From IMG/VR virus record IMGVR_UViG_3300036851_000275, positions 1 through 49,479 of that record: a stretch of DNA of 49,479 nt; one strand, written 5' to 3'. Of this stretch, positions 29,703-37,679 are shown piece by piece; position 1 is the stretch's first letter, and each line of letters begins with the position of its first letter. Made by a program: the position numbers and the translations under genes. Origin of the DNA: a virus. The notes under the pieces were generated by a model. It saw only the letters and a list, made by a program, of their open reading frames with translations, was not told the DNA's origin and made no database searches.

Positions 29703-31702
29703 TGGCTGATCGCACCGTCTATGGACTGACTCACTCCGAGAACGGATGGAGGATGGTCGATACCGGCTCCTGCGTGTGGGTCAAAGTCCCCGGCACCAAC
29801 GTGACCCTGCAGATCCGCGAAGGCCAGCCCGCCGCGATCATGGGCGCGTTCGCCGCCGACTTCAACGCCCACGTTGAACCATTGCGCGACTCAGACTCCG
29901 CATGCTGGACCGCCACTAACTCGGTAGCCAGCTCCAACCATCTCAGCGGTACTGCGATGGACCTGAACTGGAATGGGCCAGACGGCAAGACATTCCGGCT
30001 CCAGATCTCCGAGGAGAGGGCCTATCCGCCACCCAAAAACAAGGCCGTTCGCGACCTGCTCGACTTCTACGAAGGCATGATCTTCTGTGGCGGGTTCTGG
30101 TCTATCCGTGACTGGATGCACTTCCAGATGGGAGGCAACACTTACGGCTCCCAGAATGTCGAAAAGGTCAACGACTTCATTCGCCGCAAGATCCGCGCTG
30201 ACGGGTTCTCTACCTATAAGCGCACTGCGGCACCTCCACCACCACCACCACCGACGACGAGTTACGGGCTGCCGCGCGGCTCACGCATCACCTACGGCTC
30301 ACCAGGGTTCCCCGACTGGGTGTATCAGCTCGGGGCCGCGTTTGGGCTGAAGGCGAGCACCTACCCTGGCCATCAGGAATCCAACCGCGCTGAGGCGGGG
30401 TTCGCGCCGAACCCGCAGGGTTTGAACCGCGGCATCGACTGGGCCGGCCCCGTCGATAGTATGCAACGCTTCGCCGACTACCTGATGTCGGTCAAAGGCT
30501 CTCTAGAGCAGGTTATCTGGCAGAACCCGAACACGGGACAACGGGCCGGGGTGGCGGGCGGCAAGGATGTCACCGCAACCGGCTACTACGCCTCCGATTA
30601 CGGCGGGCACCGCGACCACGTTCACACCCGCCAAAGCGCCCCGATCCCACTGCCTGGTGGCGCCCCGCCACCATCCCCGCCGCCGCCTATGTCGAAACAA
30701 GATCAATACGCGCTGGCGGTTATGGCCGAGGGCCGCCGGCGCGGTATCACCGCCCGCGGTATCCAGATCGCTTTCGCGACAGTGTTCGTTGAGTCGAACT
30801 GGAAGATGTATGCGAACTCGAAAGTCCCTGAGTCGCTGAAACTTCCGCATGACGCGGTCGGCTCCGACCATGACAGTGTGGGCCTGTTCCAGCAGCGCAC
30901 CCCCATGTGGGGGCCACCATCGGTGCTGATGGACCCAGCGAAGAGTGCGGGCCTGTTCTACGACCGCCTGGTCAAGATGAACTACAACGACACGGCCCGC
31001 TCTCCAGGATCGTTCGCCGCCGACATCCAGCGACCCGCCGCCCAGTACCGGGGCCGCTACGACGAACGGTTCGGTGATGCCGTCGCCCTCTACAACCGAC
31101 TAGCGGGAACAACCCCCCCAACACCAGGAGATGACATGGCGCTAGTACCTCAAGAGCAGTGGGACCGCGTGTATCGCGAGTTGACCCAATTGCATCCCAG
31201 CCGCAGCCCGCTACGGCATTTGGACGATACGTACCGTGACACCGTAGCGGGGTTCGGCCTCAATGCCGACGGCCATGGCCATTTCGAGCGAGTGAAAGAG
31301 ATGGCAGCGCTGGGGCATCCGCACTCACTGGATCTGCTGCGCGAGGTGGCGTCGGCAACGGAGAACCCGCAGAAGTATCCCGATCGTCAGGATGACGCAC
31401 GGTTGGCGCAGGCGATCCTGGCCGAGATCTACGCGAAGCCGGCGCCTGCAAGGGAGATGGTTGGCCCGGAAGCGGTCGCCATGGCTCCGCAGGTGGTGTA
31501 CGTGGATCGGCCCGTCGCCGCACCAGAACCCGCTAGGGCCGAATTGGCGATTGCCGACGAAGCCACCACAGGCCAGGTCATCGGACGGGCATACGACGCG
31601 CTCGAAGCGCTGCGCCTCGCCGATGCTCTCCCCATCGAAAGCAGGGCGCCCTTAGCGGCGCTGATATCTGTGTTGTCTACGAAGAACGGAGCCCAATTGT
31701 GA
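29702..31702 (+). CDS. lysA: Endolysin LysA, multidomain
   Basis: 666 residues. Domain 1 (~50-150) is an M15-type peptidase (SSNHLSGTAMDLN, DWMHFQMGG). A Pro-rich linker leads to domain 2 (~188-318), a conserved mycobacteriophage lysin segment ending in RDHVHTRQSAPIPLP. Domain 3 (~333-475) is lysozyme/transglycosylase-like (FVESNWKMY with likely catalytic Glu, then DSVGLFQQRTPMWG). The C-terminal ~188 residues (NADGHGHFERVKEMAALGHP) are typical of LysA ends. Cleaves peptidoglycan during lysis together with LysB. ATG 31136, inside the frame, has AGGAG five bases upstream and could give a separate C-terminal product. Confidence 0.9.
   Translation: MADRTVYGLTHSENGWRMVDTGSCVWVKVPGTNVTLQIREGQPAAIMGAFAADFNAHVEPLRDSDSACWTATNSVASSNHLSGTAMDLNWNGPDGKTFRLQISEERAYPPPKNKAVRDLLDFYEGMIFCGGFWSIRDWMHFQMGGNTYGSQNVEKVNDFIRRKIRADGFSTYKRTAAPPPPPPPTTSYGLPRGSRITYGSPGFPDWVYQLGAAFGLKASTYPGHQESNRAEAGFAPNPQGLNRGIDWAGPVDSMQRFADYLMSVKGSLEQVIWQNPNTGQRAGVAGGKDVTATGYYASDYGGHRDHVHTRQSAPIPLPGGAPPPSPPPPMSKQDQYALAVMAEGRRRGITARGIQIAFATVFVESNWKMYANSKVPESLKLPHDAVGSDHDSVGLFQQRTPMWGPPSVLMDPAKSAGLFYDRLVKMNYNDTARSPGSFAADIQRPAAQYRGRYDERFGDAVALYNRLAGTTPPTPGDDMALVPQEQWDRVYRELTQLHPSRSPLRHLDDTYRDTVAGFGLNADGHGHFERVKEMAALGHPHSLDLLREVASATENPQKYPDRQDDARLAQAILAEIYAKPAPAREMVGPEAVAMAPQVVYVDRPVAAPEPARAELAIADEATTGQVIGRAYDALEALRLADALPIESRAPLAALISVLSTKNGAQL
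31136..31702 (+). promoter_or_regulatory. Internal in-frame start within LysA
   Basis: AGGAG at 31126-31130, then ATG 31136, at the exact border between the catalytic part and the C-terminal domain. Predicted product 188 residues. Could act as a separate wall-binding or oligomerisation subunit. Confidence 0.45.
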
Positions 31703-31974
31703 ATTTCATCAAGATCTACGCAAAGACTGTTGCCGCGTTCATTGTCGGTGTCATCGGGAATGCGGTCGTCAATCTGATCAACGGCGCGACGCCGTGGCCG
31801 CAAACCGGCGCGCAGTGGGTGCAATTCGCGGTCACCAGCTTCGGTTCGGCTATCGCCGTCTGGGCGTTCCCGAACAAGATCACGCAGAAGCAACTCGACA
31901 ACGACCCGAACGTCGTCGGCGGCACGGTGGTCACAAATCCGCCAAGCGGCGAATTCCAGAACCCATGGGCCTAA
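31699..31974 (+). CDS. Holin of the lysis cassette
   Basis: 91 residues from GTG overlapping the LysA stop. Two hydrophobic segments (TVAAFIVGVIGNAVVNLI, WVQFAVTSFGSAIAVWAF) and a hydrophilic tail, the layout of mycobacteriophage holins found directly after LysA. Probably makes membrane pores that trigger lysis. Confidence 0.7.
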   Translation: MNFIKIYAKTVAAFIVGVIGNAVVNLINGATPWPQTGAQWVQFAVTSFGSAIAVWAFPNKITQKQLDNDPNVVGGTVVTNPPSGEFQNPWA

Positions 31975-31977
31975 GCC

Positions 31978-32070
31978 GTGAAGGACGACGACTCAGGCGT
32001 AGTGGTAACGCTGTGCATATTGGCAGGTATGGCAGTGCTCTTACTTCTGCTGTTAGTGATGTGCGCTTGA
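31978..32070 (+). CDS. 30-residue single-helix membrane peptide
   Basis: GTG to TGA, product begins MKDDDSGVVVTLCILAGMAV and continues with a Leu-rich stretch ending MCA. One membrane helix with an acidic N-terminal tail, between holin and LysB. Could be an antiholin or lysis accessory; small size leaves doubt, though a hydrophobic run of this length is unlikely by chance. Confidence 0.55.
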   Translation: MKDDDSGVVVTLCILAGMAVLLLLLLVMCA

Positions 32071-32086
32071 TGATTGGAGGCTTATC

Positions 32087-33040
32087 GTGTTCATCGGTGG
32101 CGCATGGGTAGGGCTCGGCCTTGGAGACATCTCGCCCGAGATCCGCAAGATCAAAACGTTCATGCGGAAGAAATTCCGTTCGTACGCAGGGCATCTCGCC
32201 GACACCGACGTATACGACCAACAAATGGTCGAAGCCGTCATGGAGATGCAGCGCCGCTACGGCCTGCCACCAACCGGCATCATCGGCGCCAGCCTCAAAG
32301 AGAAGATGGGCTACTGGAAGCCGCCGCCACCGCCGGACAACAGGCCCGTTCTGTTCACAGTGTGCGGGACCGGTGTGCCGTGGTGGGTCGGGCCTGATGC
32401 CGACGTTGCGCGGGCCGTTGAGCACAAATGGCGTTGGCAGCCCGTCGGATATCCAGCTACGCCATTCCCGATGAACGGCTCGGTGAAGCTGGGCCGCGGC
32501 GAGCTGAAACACCTGATCAACATCAACCTGGGTCCGTTCGCGCTGTGCGGGTTCTCTCAGGGCGCCATCGTCTGCGGCCAGGTGTACAAGCATGATCTGC
32601 TCGACCCGGCCGGCGACCTGCACGATCGGCTACCCGATCTGAAGAGGGCACTGATGTTCGGCAACCCCATGCGGCAGAAAGGTGTTGTCGCCGAGTGGAT
32701 TGGGAACAAGCCGACGGGCCGCGGAATCTCCAACGACCGGATCGAGAACACCCCGGCGTGGTGGAAGGAAGCCACGAACAAGGGCGACATCTACGGCGAC
32801 ACACCCGATGACGACACCGGAGAGTTCCAGGAGGCCATCTTCCATATCGTGATGAACAACTGGTTCTCTGGTGGTAACTCGATCTTCGCGCAGGTATTCG
32901 AGATCACCAGCCGCCCGCTGCCCGAAGTGATCTCGGCAGTAAAGGCCATCGTCAACGGCATCATGTTCATCGGCAAGGGAACGGGCCCGCATATAAATCA
33001 CGAGCTCGGGCCGGCGATAGAACACATGCGGGCCGCATAA
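32087..33040 (+). CDS. lysB: LysB, mycolyl-arabinogalactan esterase
   Basis: 317 residues from GTG with GGAGG (32076-32080). The N-terminal ~80 residues (VEAVMEMQRRYGLPPTGIIG) are a peptidoglycan-binding-like fold. The catalytic part is an alpha/beta hydrolase with ALCGFSQGAIVCG (nucleophile Ser near residue 157) and a late His (GPHINHELGP). LysB cuts mycolic acids from arabinogalactan and frees the outer membrane at lysis. Diagnostic of a mycobacterial host. Confidence 0.9.
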   Translation: MFIGGAWVGLGLGDISPEIRKIKTFMRKKFRSYAGHLADTDVYDQQMVEAVMEMQRRYGLPPTGIIGASLKEKMGYWKPPPPPDNRPVLFTVCGTGVPWWVGPDADVARAVEHKWRWQPVGYPATPFPMNGSVKLGRGELKHLININLGPFALCGFSQGAIVCGQVYKHDLLDPAGDLHDRLPDLKRALMFGNPMRQKGVVAEWIGNKPTGRGISNDRIENTPAWWKEATNKGDIYGDTPDDDTGEFQEAIFHIVMNNWFSGGNSIFAQVFEITSRPLPEVISAVKAIVNGIMFIGKGTGPHINHELGPAIEHMRAA

Positions 33041-33042
33041 CT

Positions 33043-33411
33043 ATGACAGACCACACGCCCTGGGAGCTCGCAGCGTTCATTCTCGCTGTCGCGCTCATCC
33101 AAACGCTTTGGCTGCGAAAGCAGTTGAAGGACAACCAAGTAAAAACACACAGAAAGTTGGATCATCTCATGGCACTAGTGCAGATCGACCAGACCGTCCT
33201 GGACGCTTTCGGCACCACACTCGACGAGATCGCCGACGCGGTGCAAGTCATCGTGGACGACGACACCAACCCTTTGGGCGACGCTGATGTCACCGGTATC
33301 ACCGAACCGATTGCGCGGCTACAGGAGATTCTGACCAAGCCGGAAGAGCCCGTTGAGCCGCCCGTCGAACCACCGGTCGAACCACCGGTCGAGCCGCCCG
33401 TCGAGGGATAG
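33043..33411 (+). CDS. Membrane-anchored protein with PPVE repeats
   Basis: 122 residues from ATG. One N-terminal membrane helix (WELAAFILAVALIQTLWL), a helical middle, and an end of five PVEP/PPVE units. The repeats are near-identical 12-base units at 33355-33408. Lies in the lysis region; possible rod-like spacer. No family. Confidence 0.6.
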   Translation: MTDHTPWELAAFILAVALIQTLWLRKQLKDNQVKTHRKLDHLMALVQIDQTVLDAFGTTLDEIADAVQVIVDDDTNPLGDADVTGITEPIARLQEILTKPEEPVEPPVEPPVEPPVEPPVEG

Positions 33412-33428
33412 CCCGACAATGCCACTAG

Positions 33429-33833
33429 GTGTCTGCGGTGTCTCACCCTGACCCCAGCCTGGTTACTCAGCGGGAGCTGCAGGAGTTGAAGACACATCTG
33501 CAGGAACTCCGCCAAGCCGACCAACGAGCGTTGGACATCAAAGAGGCTGAGGCGGCCAAAGCGTTGCAGTTGGCGCGGGAGCATCAAATCTATCGCGACG
33601 AGCAGGCCAACAATCTGCGGGAGCAGATCAACCGGGAACGCGGCTCGTATGCGACCCGCTCAGACCTGGAGGCGGTGGTCACTCAGATCACGACTGAACT
33701 GGAGCCGGTGAAGGCGTACATGCAGGCTCAGCAGGGCCGCGCAGCCGGTATCACTACGCAAACCGCCCTATTCCTGACTTTGGGTGGATTGGCTATCGCG
33801 ATGCTGACCCTGGTCCTGGCTTTCGCGAGATAA
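33429..33833 (+). CDS. Coiled-coil protein with C-terminal membrane helix
   Basis: 134 residues from GTG. Long charged helix (TQRELQELKTHLQELRQADQ) and one tail-anchored membrane helix (TALFLTLGGLAIAMLTLVLA). Similar tail-anchored coiled coils sit beside LysB in other mycobacteriophages. Could bridge or regulate the holin; unproven. Confidence 0.6.
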   Translation: MSAVSHPDPSLVTQRELQELKTHLQELRQADQRALDIKEAEAAKALQLAREHQIYRDEQANNLREQINRERGSYATRSDLEAVVTQITTELEPVKAYMQAQQGRAAGITTQTALFLTLGGLAIAMLTLVLAFAR

Positions 33834-33904
33834 AGACGCGCTGCCCTGATTCAAGATCGTAAGCGGCCGGAAACGGGTACCCCGCATGAGTGGAGGTGAT
33901 CATC

Positions 33905-34093
33905 ATGGCGAAGGCACGTCTGGGATCGGGTCGGAGGTTCAAGCAGGTTGCGCGTTCAGCGGCGAAGTCAGGGGCACGTAACCCCAACGCGGTGGCGGCT
34001 GTTGCTGGGCGGAAAAAGTGGGGAGCTCGCAGGATGACGCGCCTTGCTGCGGCTGGGCGGCGCCGCAAGGCGCGTGCACGGAAGGGCCGCTGA
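33905..34093 (+). CDS. Small, very basic protein
   Basis: 62 residues. ATG 33905 is set by GGAGGTGAT (33892-33900), a near-perfect SD; an upstream in-frame GTG is inside that site. Rich in Lys/Arg/Ala (KARLGSGRRFKQVARSAAK), likely binds nucleic acid. ATGA-type overlap with the next basic gene. Confidence 0.65.
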   Translation: MAKARLGSGRRFKQVARSAAKSGARNPNAVAAVAGRKKWGARRMTRLAAAGRRRKARARKGR

Positions 34094-34431
34094 TGGCGCG
34101 CCGCAGCCGCCCACGGGCCAGCTCCAGTCGCGGCAGCCGCGCGGGTCTGCGGGCGGGTAGACCGCGGGCCCGCGTCGTGGGGCGCCGCTCCGGTGGTGTG
34201 CACCGTGTGGGCCGTACCGCGTCCGTGCGGATGGGCGGCGGGATGGTGGCAAGCAGCATCGGCCAGTTCGCCGGCCACCCAAGCCTGAAACACGAACGCA
34301 TGTACCGCGCGCTGCGCCGCAAGGGCTACAGCAAAGAGAAGTCAGCGCGGATCAGCATCGCTGAAGCGAACGGCACCCTCAACCGCGGCGGCTGGCGACG
34401 CAACCGCAAAGGACTACGTCGACCCGCATAA
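34093..34431 (+). CDS. Arg-rich protein with helical C-terminal motif
   Basis: 112 residues from ATG overlapping the previous stop. The first ~50 residues are Arg/Ser/Gly-rich (MARRSRPRASSSRGSRAGLR), protamine-like. The end (HPSLKHERMYRALRRKGYSK, then SARISIAEAN) is a helical motif seen in several phage and bacterial small proteins. It may coat or condense DNA. Last rightward gene before the lysogeny block. Confidence 0.6.
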   Translation: MARRSRPRASSSRGSRAGLRAGRPRARVVGRRSGGVHRVGRTASVRMGGGMVASSIGQFAGHPSLKHERMYRALRRKGYSKEKSARISIAEANGTLNRGGWRRNRKGLRRPA

Positions 34432-34728
34432 TCACGGGTAGATGTGGTATTGCGGTTGCCCGAGCGGGAACGGCGGGAACGCGTTCGGATCAACTGGGTA
34501 GCAGCGACCCACCGACGGCACGATCCCCGTCACCTGACCCCACTGGCCATAGGTGGCCTGCGGAGCCGACGCGAAGCAGCGGTCCCATGTGCCGTCCGGG
34601 CGGATCGGCCCGTCGCAATACTGGGCGAACAGCTGCGTCTCACACCCCGCGCTAGCTGGGCCGGCGAACCCGACAACTGAGACGGCGAGCAACCCCACCC
34701 CGACGGCGACGATCAGCGCCCTACCCAT
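34432..34728 (-). CDS. Secreted mycobacterial-type protein
   Basis: 98 residues from ATG 34728. Sec signal MGRALIVAVGVGLLAVSVVG ending PASA, mature part with four cysteines and CDGPIRPDGTWDRC, a motif common in small secreted mycobacterial proteins. It is last in the minus-strand unit led by the repressor, so it could be expressed in lysogens and alter the cell surface. Its 3' end touches the convergent gene's stop. Confidence 0.65.
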   Translation of the reverse strand: MGRALIVAVGVGLLAVSVVGFAGPASAGCETQLFAQYCDGPIRPDGTWDRCFASAPQATYGQWGQVTGIVPSVGRCYPVDPNAFPPFPLGQPQYHIYP

Positions 34729-34921
34729 TTGGCCACCACCAAGCCGGCCAGATCGTGGCATAGACGGTTAGCACGACAGTCAGGGTGTAGGCGACGATCG
34801 CGAACACAACCCAGCCGCGTCCAGTACCGATCTGCTCCTTGGCGTCTGGTGCCCCCATGCGGGCATAGTAGCTGGCACAACCGTCAGCTGGCGGCGTTAT
34901 GGTTGGGCGCAGCAGCATCAT
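34721..34921 (-). CDS. Small membrane protein
   Basis: 66 residues, overlapping the secreted gene by eight bases. One membrane helix near the C-terminus (GWVVFAIVAYTLTVVLTVYA). Second-last in the lysogeny unit. Superinfection-exclusion proteins are often of this kind, but there is no direct evidence. Confidence 0.55.
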   Translation of the reverse strand: MMLLRPTITPPADGCASYYARMGAPDAKEQIGTGRGWVVFAIVAYTLTVVLTVYATIWPAWWWPNG

Positions 34922-35103
34922 GTTTCACCTGTCTGATCCTCGCGTAGCCACGCCGGATCCGGTCGCTGCCGCGCCAGTTGGCGCATCGCGTCAATGAACC
35001 CTCGGTTGTAGGCGTGCTGTAACTCCAGTTCCCGCACGCGATCTCGCGTCTCCACGTCACGCCACCCCTCGGAACGGGTCGAGCCGGTTGACCTAGTCGG
35101 CAT
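34918..35103 (-). CDS. Small helical protein downstream of integrase
   Basis: 61 residues from ATG 35103, which overlaps the integrase end. A charged helix (DRVRELELQHAYNRGFIDAM). Chosen over a longer frame that runs antiparallel to nothing useful and would sit inside integrase. Unknown function. Confidence 0.5.
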   Translation of the reverse strand: MPTRSTGSTRSEGWRDVETRDRVRELELQHAYNRGFIDAMRQLARQRPDPAWLREDQTGET

Positions 35104-36019
35104 AGTAAGCGCCGCCTCGACCAGCAGCGGGTGCAGCCGCCTCCGACACCAACCGGACATCCCGCTTCGACACGGCCGTGTAGATCTGCGTCGTCCGCAC
35201 CGAGGCGTGCCCCAACGCCTCCTGCACCGCACGCAGATCATGGGTCCCGGCGTACCCCCTGGTCGCGTAGCGGTGGCGCAGGCTGTGCGCCGACCAGCCC
35301 TCGGGCATCAGCCGTGACAGGACCTCGCCGACGCGCTGCGGGCTCAGGTGCCCGTTGGTGAGCCCGGGAAACAGGTATCCGAACTGGTGTTGCCTGCGGA
35401 TTTCGGCGGCCAGCCGGTCGGTGATTGGGACCACGCGTTGTTTGCTGCCCTTCCCCCTGACGAATAGCGACCAACCGTCGTGATCTTCTACGAGATCGTC
35501 AATATGCAGTTGGGCGATTTCGCCGCGGCGCAATCCTGCGCCTGCGGCCAATTGCGCCATCAACCGCTCTCGCGGTTTCGCTGCCGTCAATAATTCGTCC
35601 CATATTCGGTCCGGCGCCGGCCGCGGATGCGGCATCGGCGACTTCACCTTCGGCAGGCACAGCGCCGGATTGTGGTCGACAATCTCTTCGGCCATCGCCC
35701 ACTCGAAGAACGAAATCATCGACGTCTTCAGTGATCTGCGATGCTCGGCCGACCAGGTCTGCTTGTCGGCGATGCGCACCAGGTGTGTCTTGGTGAGCAT
35801 CTGCGGATGCTCGACCTGACTTCGGCGCGCGATCGATCGGACGTGATCGCGGCGAAGTTGAATAGTTGCCTCTGATAGTCCCCCAAGTCGAAGCCATGCT
35901 AGCCAGCCCCCGACTGCTGCCTCCCATGCGATCGACAGGGTGTAACCCTGTGTTCTCACAGTATTGGTTTGTACCAGTCGCAAGGACCGCGTATGAGACA
36001 TTTGCTGAATCCCGGTCAC
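35093..36019 (-). CDS. int: Tyrosine integrase
   Basis: 308 residues from GTG 36019, or 302 from ATG 36001. The N-terminal SAM-like part (EAAVGGWLAWLRLGGLSEAT) binds arm sites; the catalytic part has AAGAGLRRGEIAQL (Arg), HSLRHRYATR (His-x-x-Arg), LGHASV and TTQIYTAVS (Tyr nucleophile). It joins attP to a host attB, commonly a tRNA gene. It lies 32 bases after the repressor in the same direction, so both are likely on one transcript. Confidence 0.9.
   Translation of the reverse strand: MTGIQQMSHTRSLRLVQTNTVRTQGYTLSIAWEAAVGGWLAWLRLGGLSEATIQLRRDHVRSIARRSQVEHPQMLTKTHLVRIADKQTWSAEHRRSLKTSMISFFEWAMAEEIVDHNPALCLPKVKSPMPHPRPAPDRIWDELLTAAKPRERLMAQLAAGAGLRRGEIAQLHIDDLVEDHDGWSLFVRGKGSKQRVVPITDRLAAEIRRQHQFGYLFPGLTNGHLSPQRVGEVLSRLMPEGWSAHSLRHRYATRGYAGTHDLRAVQEALGHASVRTTQIYTAVSKRDVRLVSEAAAPAAGRGGAYYAD
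35935..35951. repeat. Palindrome in the 5' part of int
   Basis: ACAGGGT-GTA-ACCCTGT, a perfect 7-bp stem. Could be an integrase-binding site or chance. Confidence 0.3.
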
Positions 36020-36051
36020 GAAAAATATTGCGAGGCCTCACATTTCGACGG

Positions 36052-36600
36052 CTAGGCCGCTATTTGCGCAGCACAATCGGTTGAGTAGGTCCAACCAACC
36101 GGTTTGGATGGACGGTGGGCACGCTTTTTGATGGGTTTGCTGTCGGTGCGCTCGTCGGCTAACGCTTCCGCATACCAGCTCCACCGCTCCTCGGCGTTGA
36201 CCAGTTCCGGTTGCCTGTCCTCTGCTACGTCGGCAACTGGGCGAAGCTGGCGTACCCGCTCCGCTGGATGAGGCGGCCTAAAAGATTGGCCTGGTGGTGG
36301 GGGCTGTGGAGACGGCGCAGGGTGCTGTCCGGTCAGTAGATAGGCGGCAGTGATGGGTGTGTGTGCCTCGATCAGTTCCAGCTCGGCCAGGCTGATCGGG
36401 GTCTCGCCGTTGACACGGCGGCTGGCCGCCATTTTCGACAGGCCAAGTACCTTGCCGAGGTCTTCCAGGGTCATGCGGTGCTCAGCGAGCTGACCACGTA
36501 ACCGACGGGCAACAGCGGCCGGCAAGGGTTCGTCGGGGTAGTCGCCGTGTATCAGGCTTTCCGTACTCATGGCGTGATCATGGCACGTTGAGCGATACAT
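36052..36600 (-). CDS. Immunity repressor with ssrA-like C-terminus
   Basis: 182 residues from ATG 36600 (no SD, possibly leaderless; ATG 36570 is an alternative). The HTH LEDLGKVLGLSKMAASRRV, with NGETPISLAEL after it, would bind operators and block lytic genes. The last residues, DCAAQIAA, resemble the mycobacterial ssrA degradation tag (ends ALAA). Repressor followed by integrase, with a degradable tail, is the known arrangement of integration-dependent immunity (as in phage BPs). There, recombination at attP inside the gene removes the tag and stabilises the protein. attP itself was not found here. Confidence 0.8.
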   Translation of the reverse strand: MYRSTCHDHAMSTESLIHGDYPDEPLPAAVARRLRGQLAEHRMTLEDLGKVLGLSKMAASRRVNGETPISLAELELIEAHTPITAAYLLTGQHPAPSPQPPPPGQSFRPPHPAERVRQLRPVADVAEDRQPELVNAEERWSWYAEALADERTDSKPIKKRAHRPSKPVGWTYSTDCAAQIAA

Positions 36601-36609
36601 TCGCAACGT
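36585..36609. promoter_or_regulatory. Inverted repeat over the repressor start, possible operator
   Basis: ACGTTG-N13-CAACGT spans the repressor ATG. Autoregulation is plausible. Confidence 0.35.
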
Positions 36610-36665
36610 ATGCGTGCAATCGTAACTACATATTCATCCCGACACGCCCGCCGGTAACGGAAAGC

Positions 36666-36703
36666 GTGACAAAGGAACGCGCAGCGGTGTAACGTCACGG
36701 TCT
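36666..36703 (+). promoter_or_regulatory. Putative early promoter for the Cro-like gene
   Basis: GTGACA (36666) and TAACGT (36690) are 18 bases apart, a plausible -35/-10 pair, and the ATG at 36704 lies at the expected start of transcription. The mRNA would be leaderless. CGTGAC and GTCACG (36665, 36694) flank it as an inverted repeat. Confidence 0.4.
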
Positions 36704-36925
36704 ATGGCGGATAAAGACGAAATCGCAGCCAACGTCCGCGCCGAACTGGCTCGCGGAAATCACCAGCACCAGGCAATAGGGAAGCTCCTTGCCCTCTCCC
36801 GAATGGCTGTTCATCGACGCCTCACAGGCCAGACGCCGTTTCGTGTGGACGAGCTGACCAAGGTTGCCGCCTACCTGGGCGTATCGGTCGCGGAGCTGAT
36901 CGGCGAAGAGAAGGCCAGCGCATGA
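36704..36925 (+). CDS. Cro-like HTH regulator
   Basis: 73 residues from ATG, divergent from the repressor. The HTH LLALSRMAVHRRLTGQTPFR is strikingly like the repressor's LGLSKMAASRRVNGETPIS, so the two probably read overlapping operators in the 97-base region between them. First gene of the early operon. Confidence 0.75.
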   Translation: MADKDEIAANVRAELARGNHQHQAIGKLLALSRMAVHRRLTGQTPFRVDELTKVAAYLGVSVAELIGEEKASA

Positions 36926-37053
36926 GCATCGGGCTCCCCGCCAGCGATATCATGCGCGCCCTGTGTGACGTGTTGGCGGTGCTGCGGGCCGTCGTGTCCG
37001 GGCGCGACCCGCGCAGCGAACTGCTAGAGCGGTACCAGGAGCGTTCGTTATGA
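36922..37053 (+). CDS. 43-residue early protein
   Basis: ATGA overlaps at both ends. Product begins MSIGLPASDIMRALCDVLAV. Helical; position after Cro could suit a small regulator. Unknown. Confidence 0.5.
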   Translation: MSIGLPASDIMRALCDVLAVLRAVVSGRDPRSELLERYQERSL

Positions 37054-37679
37054 CCGCCGCAGCGCCCGGTTTCCGCGCTGTGGATGCGCTCACCGGCCAG
37101 TTGGCCGCCCGGCCGTCCAAGTTCTTCGCCGCGCTTACTGAAGCGGACACGTTCTGCGGTGAGCGTGACCTCAACAAGCTGGCGTTCGCCGCCGCGGTCG
37201 GTGAGTACTCCTGCCTGTGCGGTTCCGCGTTCGAGTTCGATGTGGACTCCACGCTGGAGGAATACGCGGCGCTGAACCGGTGGCTGGGATTGCACTGCAG
37301 CGATGACCACAATGCCGCGATCGCCGACGATCAGATCGCCGAGCTGGCCGCCGCCAAGGAATCCATCCGCCGGCTCGACCGCGACAATTCCAAACTCCGT
37401 GAACAGGCCGCCGCACTCGTAAGTATCAGCGAAGAGAACGCCCGCCTGAAGGCTGAGCGTTCCGAGTTGTACCGGCAGCTCGAGCAGACGCTCGAATTAC
37501 ACACGCGCGTCGATGAGCTCACCGCCGAGGACGACGCGAAGGCTGAGTTGATCGGCCAACTCACCGCGGAGAAGGCGGTGTTGCAGGCGCAGTTTGATGA
37601 GGCGATTGGGCAGCGGAACGAGGCGCTGGATCGGCTGAAAGCGTTGATGGCGCAGCGTGATTGGGAGCAGACGCCATGA
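37050..37679 (+). CDS. Coiled-coil early protein with Cys/His motif
   Basis: 209 residues, ATGA-coupled. The N-terminal part includes GEYSCLCGSAFEFDVDS and GLHCSDDH, a possible zinc site. From ~90 to the end it is a long heptad-type coiled coil (SIRRLDRDNSKLREQAAALV). No family. Confidence 0.6.
   Translation: MTAAAPGFRAVDALTGQLAARPSKFFAALTEADTFCGERDLNKLAFAAAVGEYSCLCGSAFEFDVDSTLEEYAALNRWLGLHCSDDHNAAIADDQIAELAAAKESIRRLDRDNSKLREQAAALVSISEENARLKAERSELYRQLEQTLELHTRVDELTAEDDAKAELIGQLTAEKAVLQAQFDEAIGQRNEALDRLKALMAQRDWEQTP

Noticed and set aside
36001-36400. attP core as a tRNA 3'-end match
   Set aside because: No segment clearly resembling a T-arm plus acceptor end was found by eye, so no attP is called.
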